From: Chloroflexota bacterium
GTDB taxonomy: Bacteria; Chloroflexota; UBA6077
NCBI GenBank assembly: GCA_023380955.1
Contig: JAMCTB010000041.1
Location: forward strand, 1 to 16,337
DNA: 16,337 nt
Direction: 5' to 3'
Under the pieces are notes generated by a model. The model saw only the letters and a program-made list of their open reading frames with translations. It searched no databases and was not told where the DNA came from. The position numbers were made by a program, and so were the translations under genes. Below are positions 1 through 8,523 of this stretch, piece after piece (positions within the stretch are counted from its first letter, which is position 1; each line of letters starts with the position of its first letter).

Positions 1-1074
1 GAGGTCAGCCTTCCGGAGCGGCTGCTGACGGAGCTGCGGGCGGTGGTGCAGCCGGAGATGATGCAGGTCGTCGAGTACCTGGTTGGGAACCTGGACGAGA
101 AGGGCTACCTCTCCTGCTCCCTGGAGGAAGCCGCCTTCGAGTGCGGCGTCGAGGACTACGAGGTAGATCTGGTCCTGAAGCTGCTCCAGACCCTGGAGCC
201 GCCCGGCATCGGCGCCCGGAATCTTCGGGAGTGCCTCCTGATACAGCTGGAGTACCTGGAAACCCTGGGTTTTCATCAGGCATTTGCCAAGGAGATCATC
301 GGCACTCCACCAACAGAGCTGGGGGAGCACAAGTTCAGCAAGATCGCTCAGGACCTCCGGATATCCTCCGAGGTGGTGAGCGACGTCTGGGACTTCATCA
401 AGCGGGAGTTGAACCCGCATCCGGCTCACGAGTTTTCTTCCTCCAGTGGCCAGCAGGATGGGAGGGAAACCCGCTCCTCCTACGTGCTGCCCGACGTCAT
501 CATCAGTGAGAGGGACGGGCAGTTCGACGTGGAGGTGGTGGAGTCGAAGCGCTTCCTGCTGAGGGTGTCGCCGGTCTACTCGCAGATCAGCGCCGACCTG
601 GAGCGGGATGGCGATCGCTACTCCGACGATGAGAAACGCCACATACAGCAGTACGTGGCCCGCGCGAAGCTGTTCATAGCCAACATCAACCAGCGACGGC
701 AGACGATCCACCGGATCACTACCTGCCTGGTGGAGTGCCAGCAGGACTTCCTTTCCAAGGGGGTCCGGCACCTGAAGCCGCTGACCCGCGCCGCCGTTGC
801 CAGCAAGCTGGGCATTCACGAGTCCACCGTCAGCCGTGCCACGGCCTCCAAGTTCGTGATGCTGCCCAGCGGCGAGGTCATTCCCTTCAGCAACTTCTTC
901 ACGGCATCCCTGAGCATCAAGGACGTCATCGAGGAGTTGATCGAGAACGAGAAGGCTCCCTTGACCGACGCCGAGATCGCCCAAAGGCTGGCCCAGCGGG
1001 GCATCCACGTGGCGCGCCGCACCGTGGCCAAGTACCGGATGCAGCTGAAGATCCTGCCATCGTCGCTGCGCTAG
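1..1074 (+). CDS. rpoN: RNA polymerase sigma-54 factor RpoN (5' end outside window)
   Basis: Sigma-54 directs core RNA polymerase to -24/-12 promoters and needs an ATP-driven enhancer-binding protein to open DNA. The reading frame is open from base 1, so the start lies upstream; 357 codons are visible. The N-terminal activator-interaction region I and the beginning of the core-binding domain are missing, given that family members usually run about 430-500 residues. Visible features are the core-binding segment (NLDEKGYL, then LEPPGIGARNLRECL), the central HTH region (GIHESTVSRA) and, close to the C-terminus, the RpoN box ARRTVAKYR that reads the -24 element. The box is intact, so the protein should be active. 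No enhancer-binding protein is present in the window. A good sigma-54 promoter match occurs about 7.5 kb away at 8524-8538. The identification is firm. Confidence 0.97.
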   Translation, partial: EVSLPERLLTELRAVVQPEMMQVVEYLVGNLDEKGYLSCSLEEAAFECGVEDYEVDLVLKLLQTLEPPGIGARNLRECLLIQLEYLETLGFHQAFAKEIIGTPPTELGEHKFSKIAQDLRISSEVVSDVWDFIKRELNPHPAHEFSSSSGQQDGRETRSSYVLPDVIISERDGQFDVEVVESKRFLLRVSPVYSQISADLERDGDRYSDDEKRHIQQYVARAKLFIANINQRRQTIHRITTCLVECQQDFLSKGVRHLKPLTRAAVASKLGIHESTVSRATASKFVMLPSGEVIPFSNFFTASLSIKDVIEELIENEKAPLTDAEIAQRLAQRGIHVARRTVAKYRMQLKILPSSLR

Positions 1075-1168
1075 CACGCCGGGGGCGCCCGTCGCGATTC
1101 CGGCAAAGCCGTTTCCGTCGCAGGGTCCTCCAGGGCGCGAACCGTCCGCCATGGTCGCGACTTGGAGT

Positions 1169-1189
1169 GCGGTGGCCTGCCACCGCTTT
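1169..1189 (+). terminator. Hairpin with short T run downstream of rpoN
   Basis: GCGGTGGC and GCCACCGC (1169-1176 and 1179-1186) form a perfect 8-bp inverted repeat around CT, followed directly by TTT. It lies about 95 nt past the rpoN stop and well before argG, so it fits a weak intrinsic terminator for rpoN. The T run is short, so termination strength is uncertain. The rest of the 1075-1359 gap shows only a possible -10 box TAAACT (1249-1254) for argG, without a recognisable -35. Confidence 0.4.
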
Positions 1190-1359
1190 CGGCCCGACCG
1201 GAAGCAGCGCGTCGGGAGATGGCAATGTACCGCGCGAAGCCCAGGTGGTAAACTGAGGGCTCCTGCCGTAGCGATCACCCATCACCATCTGAAAGCCCGC
1301 GGCCGGCGTTGCGCAGTTCGCGCCGCGCACTTCGCACTCACCAAGACTGGAGACTGGAA

Positions 1360-2607
<1,248 letters not shown>

Positions 2608-2657
2608 GACCCCACCCCGGCCCCTCCCCGCAGCGGGGAGGGGATGGGGGTGGGGTC
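2608..2657. repeat. 50-nt near-perfect palindrome between argG and argH
   Basis: The outer arms GACCCCACCCC (2608-2618) and GGGGTGGGGTC (2647-2657) pair perfectly. The inner arms CCCCTCCCCG (2621-2630) and CGGGGAGGGG (2634-2643) also pair perfectly around a 3-nt loop, with only a GG/ATG internal bulge between them. It begins at the base after the argG stop codon and ends 35 nt before the argH start. There is no T run after it, so it is not a standard intrinsic terminator. It resembles dispersed REP or MITE-like palindromes of the ACCCCACCCC...GGGGTGGGGT type. In mRNA it could lower argH expression or protect the 3' end of argG. Confidence 0.8.
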
Positions 2658-2692
2658 CGTCCCTTGGCGGGAACAGGAGGCAGGTGCAGACA

Positions 2693-4102
2693 ATGAGCGG
2701 AGCTAAAGACAAGCTGTGGGGCGGGCGCTTCGAGAAGGAGATGGATGCCGAGGTGCACGCATTCGGCGCCTCCATTCCGGTGGACCGGCGCCTCTACCGG
2801 CAGGATGTAGCGGGCAGCATCGCCCACGCCACCATGCTGGCGAGGCAGGGGATCCTGTCTGAGGCGGAGGGCACCACCCTGGTGCAGGGGCTGCGGCAGA
2901 TCCTGGAGGAGGTCGAGTCCGGCGCCGTGACGCCGGACCTCCGATGGGAGGACATCCACTCCTTCGTGGAGAGCCGCCTGCGGGAGCTGGTGGGCGACGT
3001 GGCGGGGAAGCTGCACACCGCTCGCAGCCGCAACGATCAGGTGGCCCTGGACGCCCGCCTCTTCGCCCGGTCCAGCCTCAAGGAGCTAGCCTCCCGGCTG
3101 GCGGCCCTTCAGCGGGTTCTCCTCGACCTGGCGGAGGCCAGGCTCGGCGTGGTGATGCCCGGCTACACCCACCTGCAGCGAGCCCAGCCCGTCCTCCTCT
3201 CCCACCACCTCCTCGCCTACTTCGAGATGTTCCAGCGCGACCTGGAGCGGCTGCGGGACTGCTATCGCCGAACCAACGTGATGCCCCTGGGCTCCGGAGC
3301 CCTGGCCGGCGTCACCTACCCCCTCGACCGGCAGTTTGTAGCCGATCAGCTGGGCTTCGACGCCCTCAGCCGCAACAGCATGGACGCCGTGTCCGATCGG
3401 GACTTCCTGGTGGAGCAGACAGCCGCACTCAGTCTGGTGATGGCCCACCTCTCCCGCTTCGCCGAGGATGTGATCCTCTGGTCCACCGAGGAGTTCGGCT
3501 TCCTCGCCCTGGACGATGGCTACTCCACGGGCAGCAGCATCATGCCTCAAAAGAAGAACCCGGACGTGGCCGAGTTGATCCGCGGCAAGACCGGGCGGGT
3601 CTACGGATCTCTCCTGGCGCTGCTGACAACTCTCAAAGGGCTGCCCCTCACCTACAACAAGGACCTCCAGGAGGACAAGGAGCAGTTCTTCGACGCCGTG
3701 GATACGGTGTCCACCTGCCTGCGGATGTTCGCGGGGATGCTGGCCACGGCCGGCTTCCGGGAGGACCGAATGAGGCAGGTGGCCGGAGGAGGCTTCTCCA
3801 CCGCCACCGACGTGGCCGATTACCTGGTGCGTAAGGGGCTTCCCTTCCGCCGGGCCCACGAGGTGGTGGGACGGTTGGTGCGCCACTGCCTAGAGCAGGG
3901 CTGCGACATCACCGACCTCCCCCTGGCCGATCTTCAGGGGTTCTCCCCCCTTTTCCAGGAGGACGTCTACTCCGTCACCGTCGATAGCTCGGTCCAGGCT
4001 CGGGACGTCCCCGGCGGCACCGCGCCCAACCGGGTCCGGGAGGCCCTGGCCGAGAGCCGCCGGCTGTTGGCGACCACTGAGGCGTGGGCGGCAGAGGCCT
4101 GA
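2693..4102 (+). CDS. argH: Argininosuccinate lyase
   Basis: ArgH cleaves argininosuccinate to arginine and fumarate, the last step of arginine synthesis; it is a cytoplasmic homotetramer of the fumarase/aspartase superfamily. The ATG at 2693 gives 469 residues, a normal length, starting SGAKDKLWGGRF as in the family. AGGAGG at 2675-2680 lies 12 nt upstream, which is a little far. A GTG at 2684 is only 3 nt from the Shine-Dalgarno and is less likely. Superfamily motifs are all visible: HTARSRNDQV, GYTHLQRAQP (nt about 3160-3190) and the flexible catalytic-serine loop GSSIMPQKKNPD (nt about 3530-3565). It follows argG in the same direction across the palindrome at 2608-2657 and is probably co-transcribed with it. 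Confidence 0.98.
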   Translation: MSGAKDKLWGGRFEKEMDAEVHAFGASIPVDRRLYRQDVAGSIAHATMLARQGILSEAEGTTLVQGLRQILEEVESGAVTPDLRWEDIHSFVESRLRELVGDVAGKLHTARSRNDQVALDARLFARSSLKELASRLAALQRVLLDLAEARLGVVMPGYTHLQRAQPVLLSHHLLAYFEMFQRDLERLRDCYRRTNVMPLGSGALAGVTYPLDRQFVADQLGFDALSRNSMDAVSDRDFLVEQTAALSLVMAHLSRFAEDVILWSTEEFGFLALDDGYSTGSSIMPQKKNPDVAELIRGKTGRVYGSLLALLTTLKGLPLTYNKDLQEDKEQFFDAVDTVSTCLRMFAGMLATAGFREDRMRQVAGGGFSTATDVADYLVRKGLPFRRAHEVVGRLVRHCLEQGCDITDLPLADLQGFSPLFQEDVYSVTVDSSVQARDVPGGTAPNRVREALAESRRLLATTEAWAAEA

Positions 4103-4165
4103 GCCTTCATAACTGCGCCCGCCGCACAGCGCCGACGGTTGCGAGGGCCAAGGTCAATGGCCCGT

Positions 4166-4233
4166 GGTAACGACTTCAGTCGTTCGTCCCGCGACCACAG
4201 AAATGGTGCGAACGGCTGAAGCCGATCTACTAC
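4166..4233. repeat. Small MITE-like element of nested palindromes
   Basis: AACGACT-TC-AGTCGTT (4169-4184) and CGGCT-GA-AGCCG (4213-4224) are two short hairpins. They are also inverted copies of each other: CTTCAGTCGTTCG (4174-4186) matches the reverse complement of CGAACGGCTGAAG (4209-4221) at 12 of 13 positions, and the outer edges GGTA (4166) and TACC (4231-4234) agree. It lies in the gap between convergent argH and the glycosyltransferase gene. This arrangement is typical of short non-autonomous mobile repeats built on a CTTCAG core. No transposase is nearby. Either hairpin could also help end transcription from both sides. Confidence 0.55.
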
Positions 4234-4263
4234 CTGCTGGCCATGGGGCTGCTGATCCTGCAG

Positions 4264-5490
4264 CTACGCCACGAAGACCCCGTAGCTGAACACGGCGCTC
4301 CAGTAGAGCAGCAGCAAGATCGACAACAGGACCACCGTGAGATGGAACCATCGGCGCTTCCCCCAAATGGCCAACACCACGAAACAGGGAAACAGCAGCA
4401 GCAGGTAGCGGGAGAAGCTCATGAGGGGTATGAGAGGTGAAGCCCTGGAGAGAGGGGCCAGGAAGAAGAGCAGGGCATAGAGGGAGTACCCCACCTCCAG
4501 CCTGGCGAAGCCAACCACCAGTAACAGCAGGAAGGCTACGGCCATCAGGAGGCCGAAGAAGTCTATGTGGTATGCCGCGCCGGACAGGATGCGTTGGGCA
4601 GCGAAAAGGAGGTCGGTCCCGGGTACGGCCAGCCACTGAGTCGCCATGGGACCTTCACCGGCCGGCGTTCCAGGCCTTCGCCAGGGTGTGTCCACCAGGG
4701 CCAGGAAGGTCACCAGCCCCAGCAGGGAGGCCGTCAGCAGCCCCAACCCGCCCGGAAGCGATCTGCGGCGGTGGCTCAAAAGGTCCCGCCATCTTCCCCC
4801 ACCCTTCAGCCACTGGACGGCCAGGGGCATCCCGAGCAGCACCCCCTGGGGTCTCGCCAGCCCGGCCAGATAGGCGACCACCAACGCCCCTGCCCAGCGG
4901 CGTCGTGACACCAGGTAGAACCCCAGTACCGCCAGCATCAGCATCGGGCTCTCGCTGAAGGGGCCGTGCAGGAAGAAGGCCGTGGGGAACAGGCTGAGAT
5001 ACACGAGGGTCCGGTTGGCAACGCCGGAACCGAAGCGGGGAAGCAGCAGGCGATGGAGCAGGAAGAGCGCCGCAAGGAGCGCGACGTCCGAGATCACCAG
5101 TCCCGCGGCAATGGGGTGGAGCCCGGTGACCAGCGACACAGCCCTCATGAGCAGAGGGAACAGCGGGAAGAACTGGGTGGTCATGTCGCCGTCGGTGTAG
5201 CCAACGGTGGCGATCTTCTGATACCACAGCGCGTCCTCCCGCTGCCACACCCCCAGGAACAGCCTCTCCCAGCCCGAATCCAAGAAGTCCACTCCGACCG
5301 GGGCGTAGTGCTGTTGGAGGTCCGGTCGGTGGACGTAGAAGGCCACGGCGGCCATGTAGAGGGTGAGAAACAGCCGGACGCCGGCCACGCAGGCGAAGGC
5401 CACCAGCAGGGAGTACCGGCTGCTTCCCGTCGCGGGCAGCCGGAGCGCGCGCCGGCCCTCGGGTGATGAGACCGCATCCACTGCGTTCAA
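4264..5490 (-). CDS. PIG-V-like GT-C membrane mannosyltransferase family protein
   Basis: This is a polytopic membrane protein of 408 residues with about ten hydrophobic helices. It resembles the PIG-V/GT-C glycosyltransferases, which use polyprenyl-phosphate sugars at the outer face of the membrane. Near the N-terminus, after the first TM segment, the loop WQREDALWYQKIATVGY fits the family's W..(D)A.WY..IA..GY pattern with an acidic pair expected to be catalytic. TQFFPLFPLLMR and FSESPMLMLAVLGFYL also resemble conserved positions. The acceptor sugar or lipid cannot be told. The frame opens with TTG at 5490; a GTG at 5481 is an alternative and neither has a clear Shine-Dalgarno. It begins 5 nt after the stop of the 93-residue gene, so the two are probably translated from one message. 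The C-terminus is hydrophobic. Confidence 0.75.
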   Translation of the reverse strand: MNAVDAVSSPEGRRALRLPATGSSRYSLLVAFACVAGVRLFLTLYMAAVAFYVHRPDLQQHYAPVGVDFLDSGWERLFLGVWQREDALWYQKIATVGYTDGDMTTQFFPLFPLLMRAVSLVTGLHPIAAGLVISDVALLAALFLLHRLLLPRFGSGVANRTLVYLSLFPTAFFLHGPFSESPMLMLAVLGFYLVSRRRWAGALVVAYLAGLARPQGVLLGMPLAVQWLKGGGRWRDLLSHRRRSLPGGLGLLTASLLGLVTFLALVDTPWRRPGTPAGEGPMATQWLAVPGTDLLFAAQRILSGAAYHIDFFGLLMAVAFLLLLVVGFARLEVGYSLYALLFFLAPLSRASPLIPLMSFSRYLLLLFPCFVVLAIWGKRRWFHLTVVLLSILLLLYWSAVFSYGVFVA

Positions 5491-5495
5491 GGCGG

Positions 5496-5777
5496 CTATT
5501 TGCGACCGCGAGCCCGCGGTTTTCCAGCACGATTGCCGGTAGAGGGGGCGTCGGCGGCAGACGGCTGGGGCGCGGCGGCTTCCCGCGGCCCGGCTCCACC
5601 ATTCGCTCCCCTGGACTCGGGCCGGCCCTTCGCCACCAGATCGAGGCGCACCGCCCCATCCTCCACCGGCAATCTAACCGTCCTCTGGCTCCCGAGATTC
5701 CACTTCCAAACCCCGCTGGCCAGCAGGGCCCCGGCAAACCCCAGCAAGAAGAGGATGGCAGGCAGTGCGTAATCCAT
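5496..5777 (-). CDS. Small single-TM protein of unknown function
   Basis: I do not recognise this 93-residue protein. It starts MDYALPAILFLLGFAGALLA, a TM helix at about residues 4-22. A short strand-rich segment follows (QRTVRLPVEDGAVRLDLVAKG), and the final third is low-complexity and rich in Ala, Pro, Gly and Arg, ending KPRARGRK. The ATG at 5777 is preferred over an in-frame start at 5882 because a candidate -10 box (5841-5846) lies inside the longer version and the preceding 35 residues are not membrane- or domain-like. Its stop is 5 nt before the PIG-V-like gene, which suggests a co-translated pair and perhaps an accessory role for the glycosyltransferase. Reality of the gene rests on the TM helix, gene order and open frame. 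Confidence 0.55.
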   Translation of the reverse strand: MDYALPAILFLLGFAGALLASGVWKWNLGSQRTVRLPVEDGAVRLDLVAKGRPESRGANGGAGPREAAAPQPSAADAPSTGNRAGKPRARGRK

Positions 5778-5840
5778 CGGTACCCCCAAGGTCGCGAATT
5801 CGGCGGAAGGAGGGAAAGACACCCCAAAGGGCGCCGCTAA

Positions 5841-5846
5841 AGTATA
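5841..5846 (-). promoter_or_regulatory. Candidate -10 box for the small TM protein / PIG-V-like pair
   Basis: TATACT on the minus strand, about 64 nt before the ATG at 5777. No convincing -35 is visible, so this is weak. It is the only promoter-like element in the 148-nt gap downstream of panE. Confidence 0.25.
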
Positions 5847-5925
5847 GCCCTCCAGCCCCGACCCCGCACCATGGGAAATCATGGCTACCGGGCCGGTCGC
5901 GACGTCACCCTACGATCGGGCTACA

Positions 5926-6879
5926 CTACCTGTTGGAGTCGGGAGCTGACCCTCTCGCCTTGGGAGATGCAGCGTCGGTGAGCGCCCTCACCAGGTGGGT
6001 CAGGGTCCAGTTGACCGGGGTGGGCACGCCGTGAGACTCCCCCTCTCGGGCCACCGCGCCGTTGATGAGGTCGATCTCCGTCTGTATGCCTCGATCCACG
6101 TCCTGAAGCATCGAGGACCGGTTGGAGGCGGTGAGACGGCACACCGTCTCCACCCTCTCCATCGGGTCGGGGTAGGGCAAGGGGATGCCGAGGGCCTGGG
6201 CCACCGCGACCGCCTCGAGGGCGGCGGCCCTCATCAGCCGGCGCGCATCCTCCCGGGCCAGCAGCTCTCCGTTGGGCACCCGCAACAGCGCCGTCAAGGG
6301 GTTTATCGCCGCGTTCACCACCAGCTTGCCCCAGATCAACGAGTCCACCGCCTGGGACAACTCCACCTCGATCCCCGCCCGACGGAAGGCGGCGGCCACT
6401 CGCCGCAGCCTGTCGGTCTCCCTGCCGTCCAGCTCGCCGATGGCGGTCTCGCCCTCCCCGGCGTGGCGAACCAATCCGGGGCCGAGCAAGGTCGCTCCGT
6501 GGGCCGTCACTCCGGCCAGCACCTTGTCCCGCCCCACCACCGAGGCGATGGTCTCCACGTTGTCGAGGCCGTTCTGCAGGGTCAGCACCACCGTCTCCGG
6601 CCCGACGGACGGCAGGGCATCCTTGCACGCCTGCAGCGTGTCGTAGCCCTTCACGAAGACGATCACCAGCTCGGCCGGTCCGGCATCCCCGGCCCTGACG
6701 GTGGGGTTCACCCTCACCGTCCGCCGGGTGTCGCCGCGGACCACAGTCACCCCCTCCCGGGCGATGGCCGCCACCACCTCGGTCCGCCGCCCCAACAGCC
6801 ACACCTCGTGGCCGCCGAGGGCCAGCATCCCCGAAAACAGCGTACCCATGGCGCCGGGGCCGACGACCAGTACCTTCAA
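5926..6879 (-). CDS. panE: 2-dehydropantoate 2-reductase (ketopantoate reductase)
   Basis: PanE reduces ketopantoate to pantoate with NADPH, the step after PanB in pantothenate (coenzyme A) synthesis; it is cytoplasmic. The 317 residues open with a Rossmann fold, KVLVVGPGAMG (residues 2-12). LQNGLDN (101-107) and WGKLVVNAAINPL (183-195) carry the expected catalytic lysine at about K185 and asparagine at N189. NRSSMLQDV and QTEIDLINGA near the C-terminus supply the substrate-binding serine and glutamate. The start is a TTG at 6879, with GGAGGG 10 nt upstream inside the end of panB; it gives the exact family N-terminus. Only 6 nt separate it from the panB stop, so the two are translated together. 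panC and panD are not in the window. Confidence 0.95.
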   Translation of the reverse strand: MKVLVVGPGAMGTLFSGMLALGGHEVWLLGRRTEVVAAIAREGVTVVRGDTRRTVRVNPTVRAGDAGPAELVIVFVKGYDTLQACKDALPSVGPETVVLTLQNGLDNVETIASVVGRDKVLAGVTAHGATLLGPGLVRHAGEGETAIGELDGRETDRLRRVAAAFRRAGIEVELSQAVDSLIWGKLVVNAAINPLTALLRVPNGELLAREDARRLMRAAALEAVAVAQALGIPLPYPDPMERVETVCRLTASNRSSMLQDVDRGIQTEIDLINGAVAREGESHGVPTPVNWTLTHLVRALTDAASPKARGSAPDSNR

Positions 6880-6885
6880 CGGAGA

Positions 6886-7728
6886 CTATCCCTCCAGGAG
6901 CTTGTCCAGCTCTTCCTTCTTCATGTTGAAGCAGTGCTCCGGCGCCGGGAAGCTGCTCTCGGCCACCTCCTCGCAGTAGCTGGACAGGGCCTCGGCCACC
7001 GATTGACCCAGGTTGGCGTACTGCTTCGCGAACTTGGGAACGAATCGTTGAAATAGCCCGAGGGCGTCGTGGAGCACCAACACCTGCCCGTCGCAATGGG
7101 GGCCGGCGCCGATCCCTATCGTGGGGATCGAGAGCTCTTTGGTAACCACCTCCGCCAACTGGGCCGGGATGGCCTCCAGCACCAGCGAGAAGGCGCCTGC
7201 CTCCTCGAGCTGCCCGGCGTCGGACACGAGAGCCCTGGCAGCCGCCGCATCGCGGGCCTGGGCCTTCAGTCCGCCCAGCATAGTGGCCGTTTGAGGCGTG
7301 AGGCCCAGGTGGCCCATCACGGGAATGCCGGCGACCGCGATGGCCCGGACGGTTTCGGCCACCGAAGAGCCGCCCTCCAGCTTGACCGCGTCGGCTCCAC
7401 CCTCTTTCAACAGCCGCCCGGCGTTCCTGATGGCTTCCTCCACGCTCACCTGGTAGGACATGAAAGGTAGATCGGCCACCACGAAGGTGTTCTTGGCCGC
7501 CCGCACCACGGCCCTGGTGTGATGGATCATCTCCTCCATGGTCACCGGTACCGTGCTGTCGTACCCCAGCACCACCATGCCTAGGGAATCCCCCACCAGG
7601 ATCATATCCACTGGACTCTGGTCCACCAGCACCGCCATAGGGTAATCGTAGGCGGTGATCATCTTGATCTTCCGCCCCTGTCGCTTCATCTCCGACAGTA
7701 GCTGAATAGTCAGCTTCTTCTTATCCAC
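6886..7728 (-). CDS. panB: 3-methyl-2-oxobutanoate hydroxymethyltransferase
   Basis: PanB transfers a one-carbon unit from 5,10-methylene-tetrahydrofolate to 2-oxoisovalerate, making ketopantoate; it is a cytoplasmic TIM barrel using a divalent metal. The 280 residues show KMITAYDYP (22-30), VGDSLGMVV (45-53) with metal-binding D47, VADLPFMSY (84-92) with D86, DAVKLEGG (113-120) and the catalytic glutamate in LEAIP at E185. GIGAGPHCDGQVLVLHD (205-221) is also typical. The GTG start at 7728 follows a strong AGGAGGT (7735-7741) with 6-nt spacing. It is first of a panB-panE pair. The DJ-1/PfpI gene lies 110 nt upstream in the same direction, with a hairpin between. Confidence 0.97.
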   Translation of the reverse strand: MDKKKLTIQLLSEMKRQGRKIKMITAYDYPMAVLVDQSPVDMILVGDSLGMVVLGYDSTVPVTMEEMIHHTRAVVRAAKNTFVVADLPFMSYQVSVEEAIRNAGRLLKEGGADAVKLEGGSSVAETVRAIAVAGIPVMGHLGLTPQTATMLGGLKAQARDAAAARALVSDAGQLEEAGAFSLVLEAIPAQLAEVVTKELSIPTIGIGAGPHCDGQVLVLHDALGLFQRFVPKFAKQYANLGQSVAEALSSYCEEVAESSFPAPEHCFNMKKEELDKLLEG

Positions 7729-7780
7729 TAGAGGACCTCCTGCAAACGAGAGGACACGGAGGGAGGATGAAGTGAGTCAC

Positions 7781-7805
7781 GACGCCGGCGGTAGCCGCCG
7801 GCGTC
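7781..7805. repeat. Perfect 11-bp hairpin between the PfpI gene and panB
   Basis: GACGCCGGCGG (7781-7791) and CCGCCGGCGTC (7795-7805) pair perfectly around TAG. GTGA and TCAC on the flanks could extend the stem across a bulge. It lies 34-58 nt past the stop of the minus-strand PfpI gene and upstream of panB, so it may limit read-through between them. No T run follows on the minus strand. It could therefore be a Rho-type or attenuating hairpin, an mRNA stabiliser, or a dispersed repeat. Confidence 0.55.
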
Positions 7806-7838
7806 TCACTCAACAGCTCGCGTTCGATGGAAGAGGGA

Positions 7839-8372
7839 TCAGCGAGCCGGGCTCTCAGCGATGGCCGATACCAGCTCTGCACCCCAGGCCGGAAGATCCT
7901 CCGGCGTCCGCGAGGTCACCAGGTTTCCATCGCGAACCACTTCCCTGTCCACGTAGTTGGCGCCTGCATTCACCACGTCATCCTTGATGGCCTTCACGCA
8001 GGTCAGGGTTCTACCCTTCAGGATCTGCGCGGAAATCAGCACCGACGGGCCGTGGCAGATGCTACCTATGATCTTACCCTGCTCGTCGGCCTCCTTCACG
8101 AGCCGCAGAACCGAGGGATAGCGGCGGAGTCGATCCGGGGCCCATCCTCCAGGAACGATGATGGCGTCAAACTGGCTGGCGCCCACCATGTCCGCCTCGG
8201 CATCGACCTTCACCGGAACCCCGTGTTTCCCCAGGTAGCTATCGCTGCTGCCCGTCCCAACCACGAAGATCTCGGCACCGGCCTCTTTCAGACGCAGCAG
8301 CGGGTACCACAACTCCAGATCCTCAAAGTTGGCCTCGGCAAGGACTGCCACACGCTTGCCGTTCAGTGACAT
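7839..8372 (-). CDS. DJ-1/PfpI family protein (class I amidotransferase-like fold)
   Basis: This is a 177-residue cytoplasmic protein of the DJ-1/ThiJ/PfpI superfamily. Members have been reported as glyoxalase-, deglycase-, chaperone- or protease-like stress proteins; which applies here cannot be told. The nucleophile elbow GSICHGP puts the reactive cysteine at C106 with H107 next to it. An acidic residue of NFEDLELWYPLLRLKEAG (E17) is the usual partner, and VPGGWAPDRLR (73-83) is the conserved Gly-Gly loop. The C-terminal SRTPEDLPAW is typical of the PfpI subgroup. AAGGAGGAG (8378-8386) lies 5 nt before the ATG. A good sigma-70-type promoter (8486-8515) serves it. It is transcribed divergently from the DUF5132/HMA_2/GerW cluster, with a shared 251-nt intergenic region. 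Confidence 0.92.
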   Translation of the reverse strand: MSLNGKRVAVLAEANFEDLELWYPLLRLKEAGAEIFVVGTGSSDSYLGKHGVPVKVDAEADMVGASQFDAIIVPGGWAPDRLRRYPSVLRLVKEADEQGKIIGSICHGPSVLISAQILKGRTLTCVKAIKDDVVNAGANYVDREVVRDGNLVTSRTPEDLPAWGAELVSAIAESPAR

Positions 8373-8471
8373 TGGGTCTCCTCCTTACTTGAACCACCGC
8401 AACCGCACGACGACAGACTGCCTCCCGGGTATCTGCTGAGCCCATAGCCCTCAATGGACCTTGCGCCCTTT

Positions 8472-8520
8472 GTCAACGTGGCTCTAGTGTAGCGTCGCAC
8501 GGCAACGAAGGTCAACCTGG
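8472..8520. repeat. Direct repeat GTCAACSTGG in the divergent promoter region
   Basis: GTCAACGTGG (8472-8481) and GTCAACCTGG (8511-8520) are direct repeats matching 9 of 10, with a 39-bp period. The second overlaps the -35 box of the PfpI promoter and ends 3 bp before the sigma-54 promoter match; the first lies about 70-80 bp upstream of its predicted start. The placement would suit a regulator that acts on both promoters, but two short copies may be chance. Confidence 0.3.
8486..8515 (-). promoter_or_regulatory. Sigma-70-type promoter for the PfpI-family gene
   Basis: On the minus strand TTGACC (8510-8515) and TACACT (8486-8491) are separated by 18 bp. The -35 matches consensus at 5 of 6 bases and the -10 has the invariant TA...T. 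Transcription would start near 8479, giving a leader of about 107 nt before the ATG at 8372. Confidence 0.55.
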
Positions 8521-8523
8521 AAA

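Noticed and set aside
4208..4290. A possible plus-strand coding remnant reading IYYLLAMGLLILQLRHED
   Set aside because: Short, without a start or Shine-Dalgarno, and it runs into the 3' end of the minus-strand glycosyltransferase; the resemblance to a TM helix may be chance.
5995..7056. A 353-codon plus-strand frame over panE/panB
   Set aside because: His/Gly/Gln-rich shadow of two well-supported enzymes.
8471..8500. A second -35 (TTGACA, minus strand, 8471-8476) for the PfpI gene
   Set aside because: No -10 box stands 16-18 bp from it; the TTGACC/TACACT pair at 8486-8515 is better.
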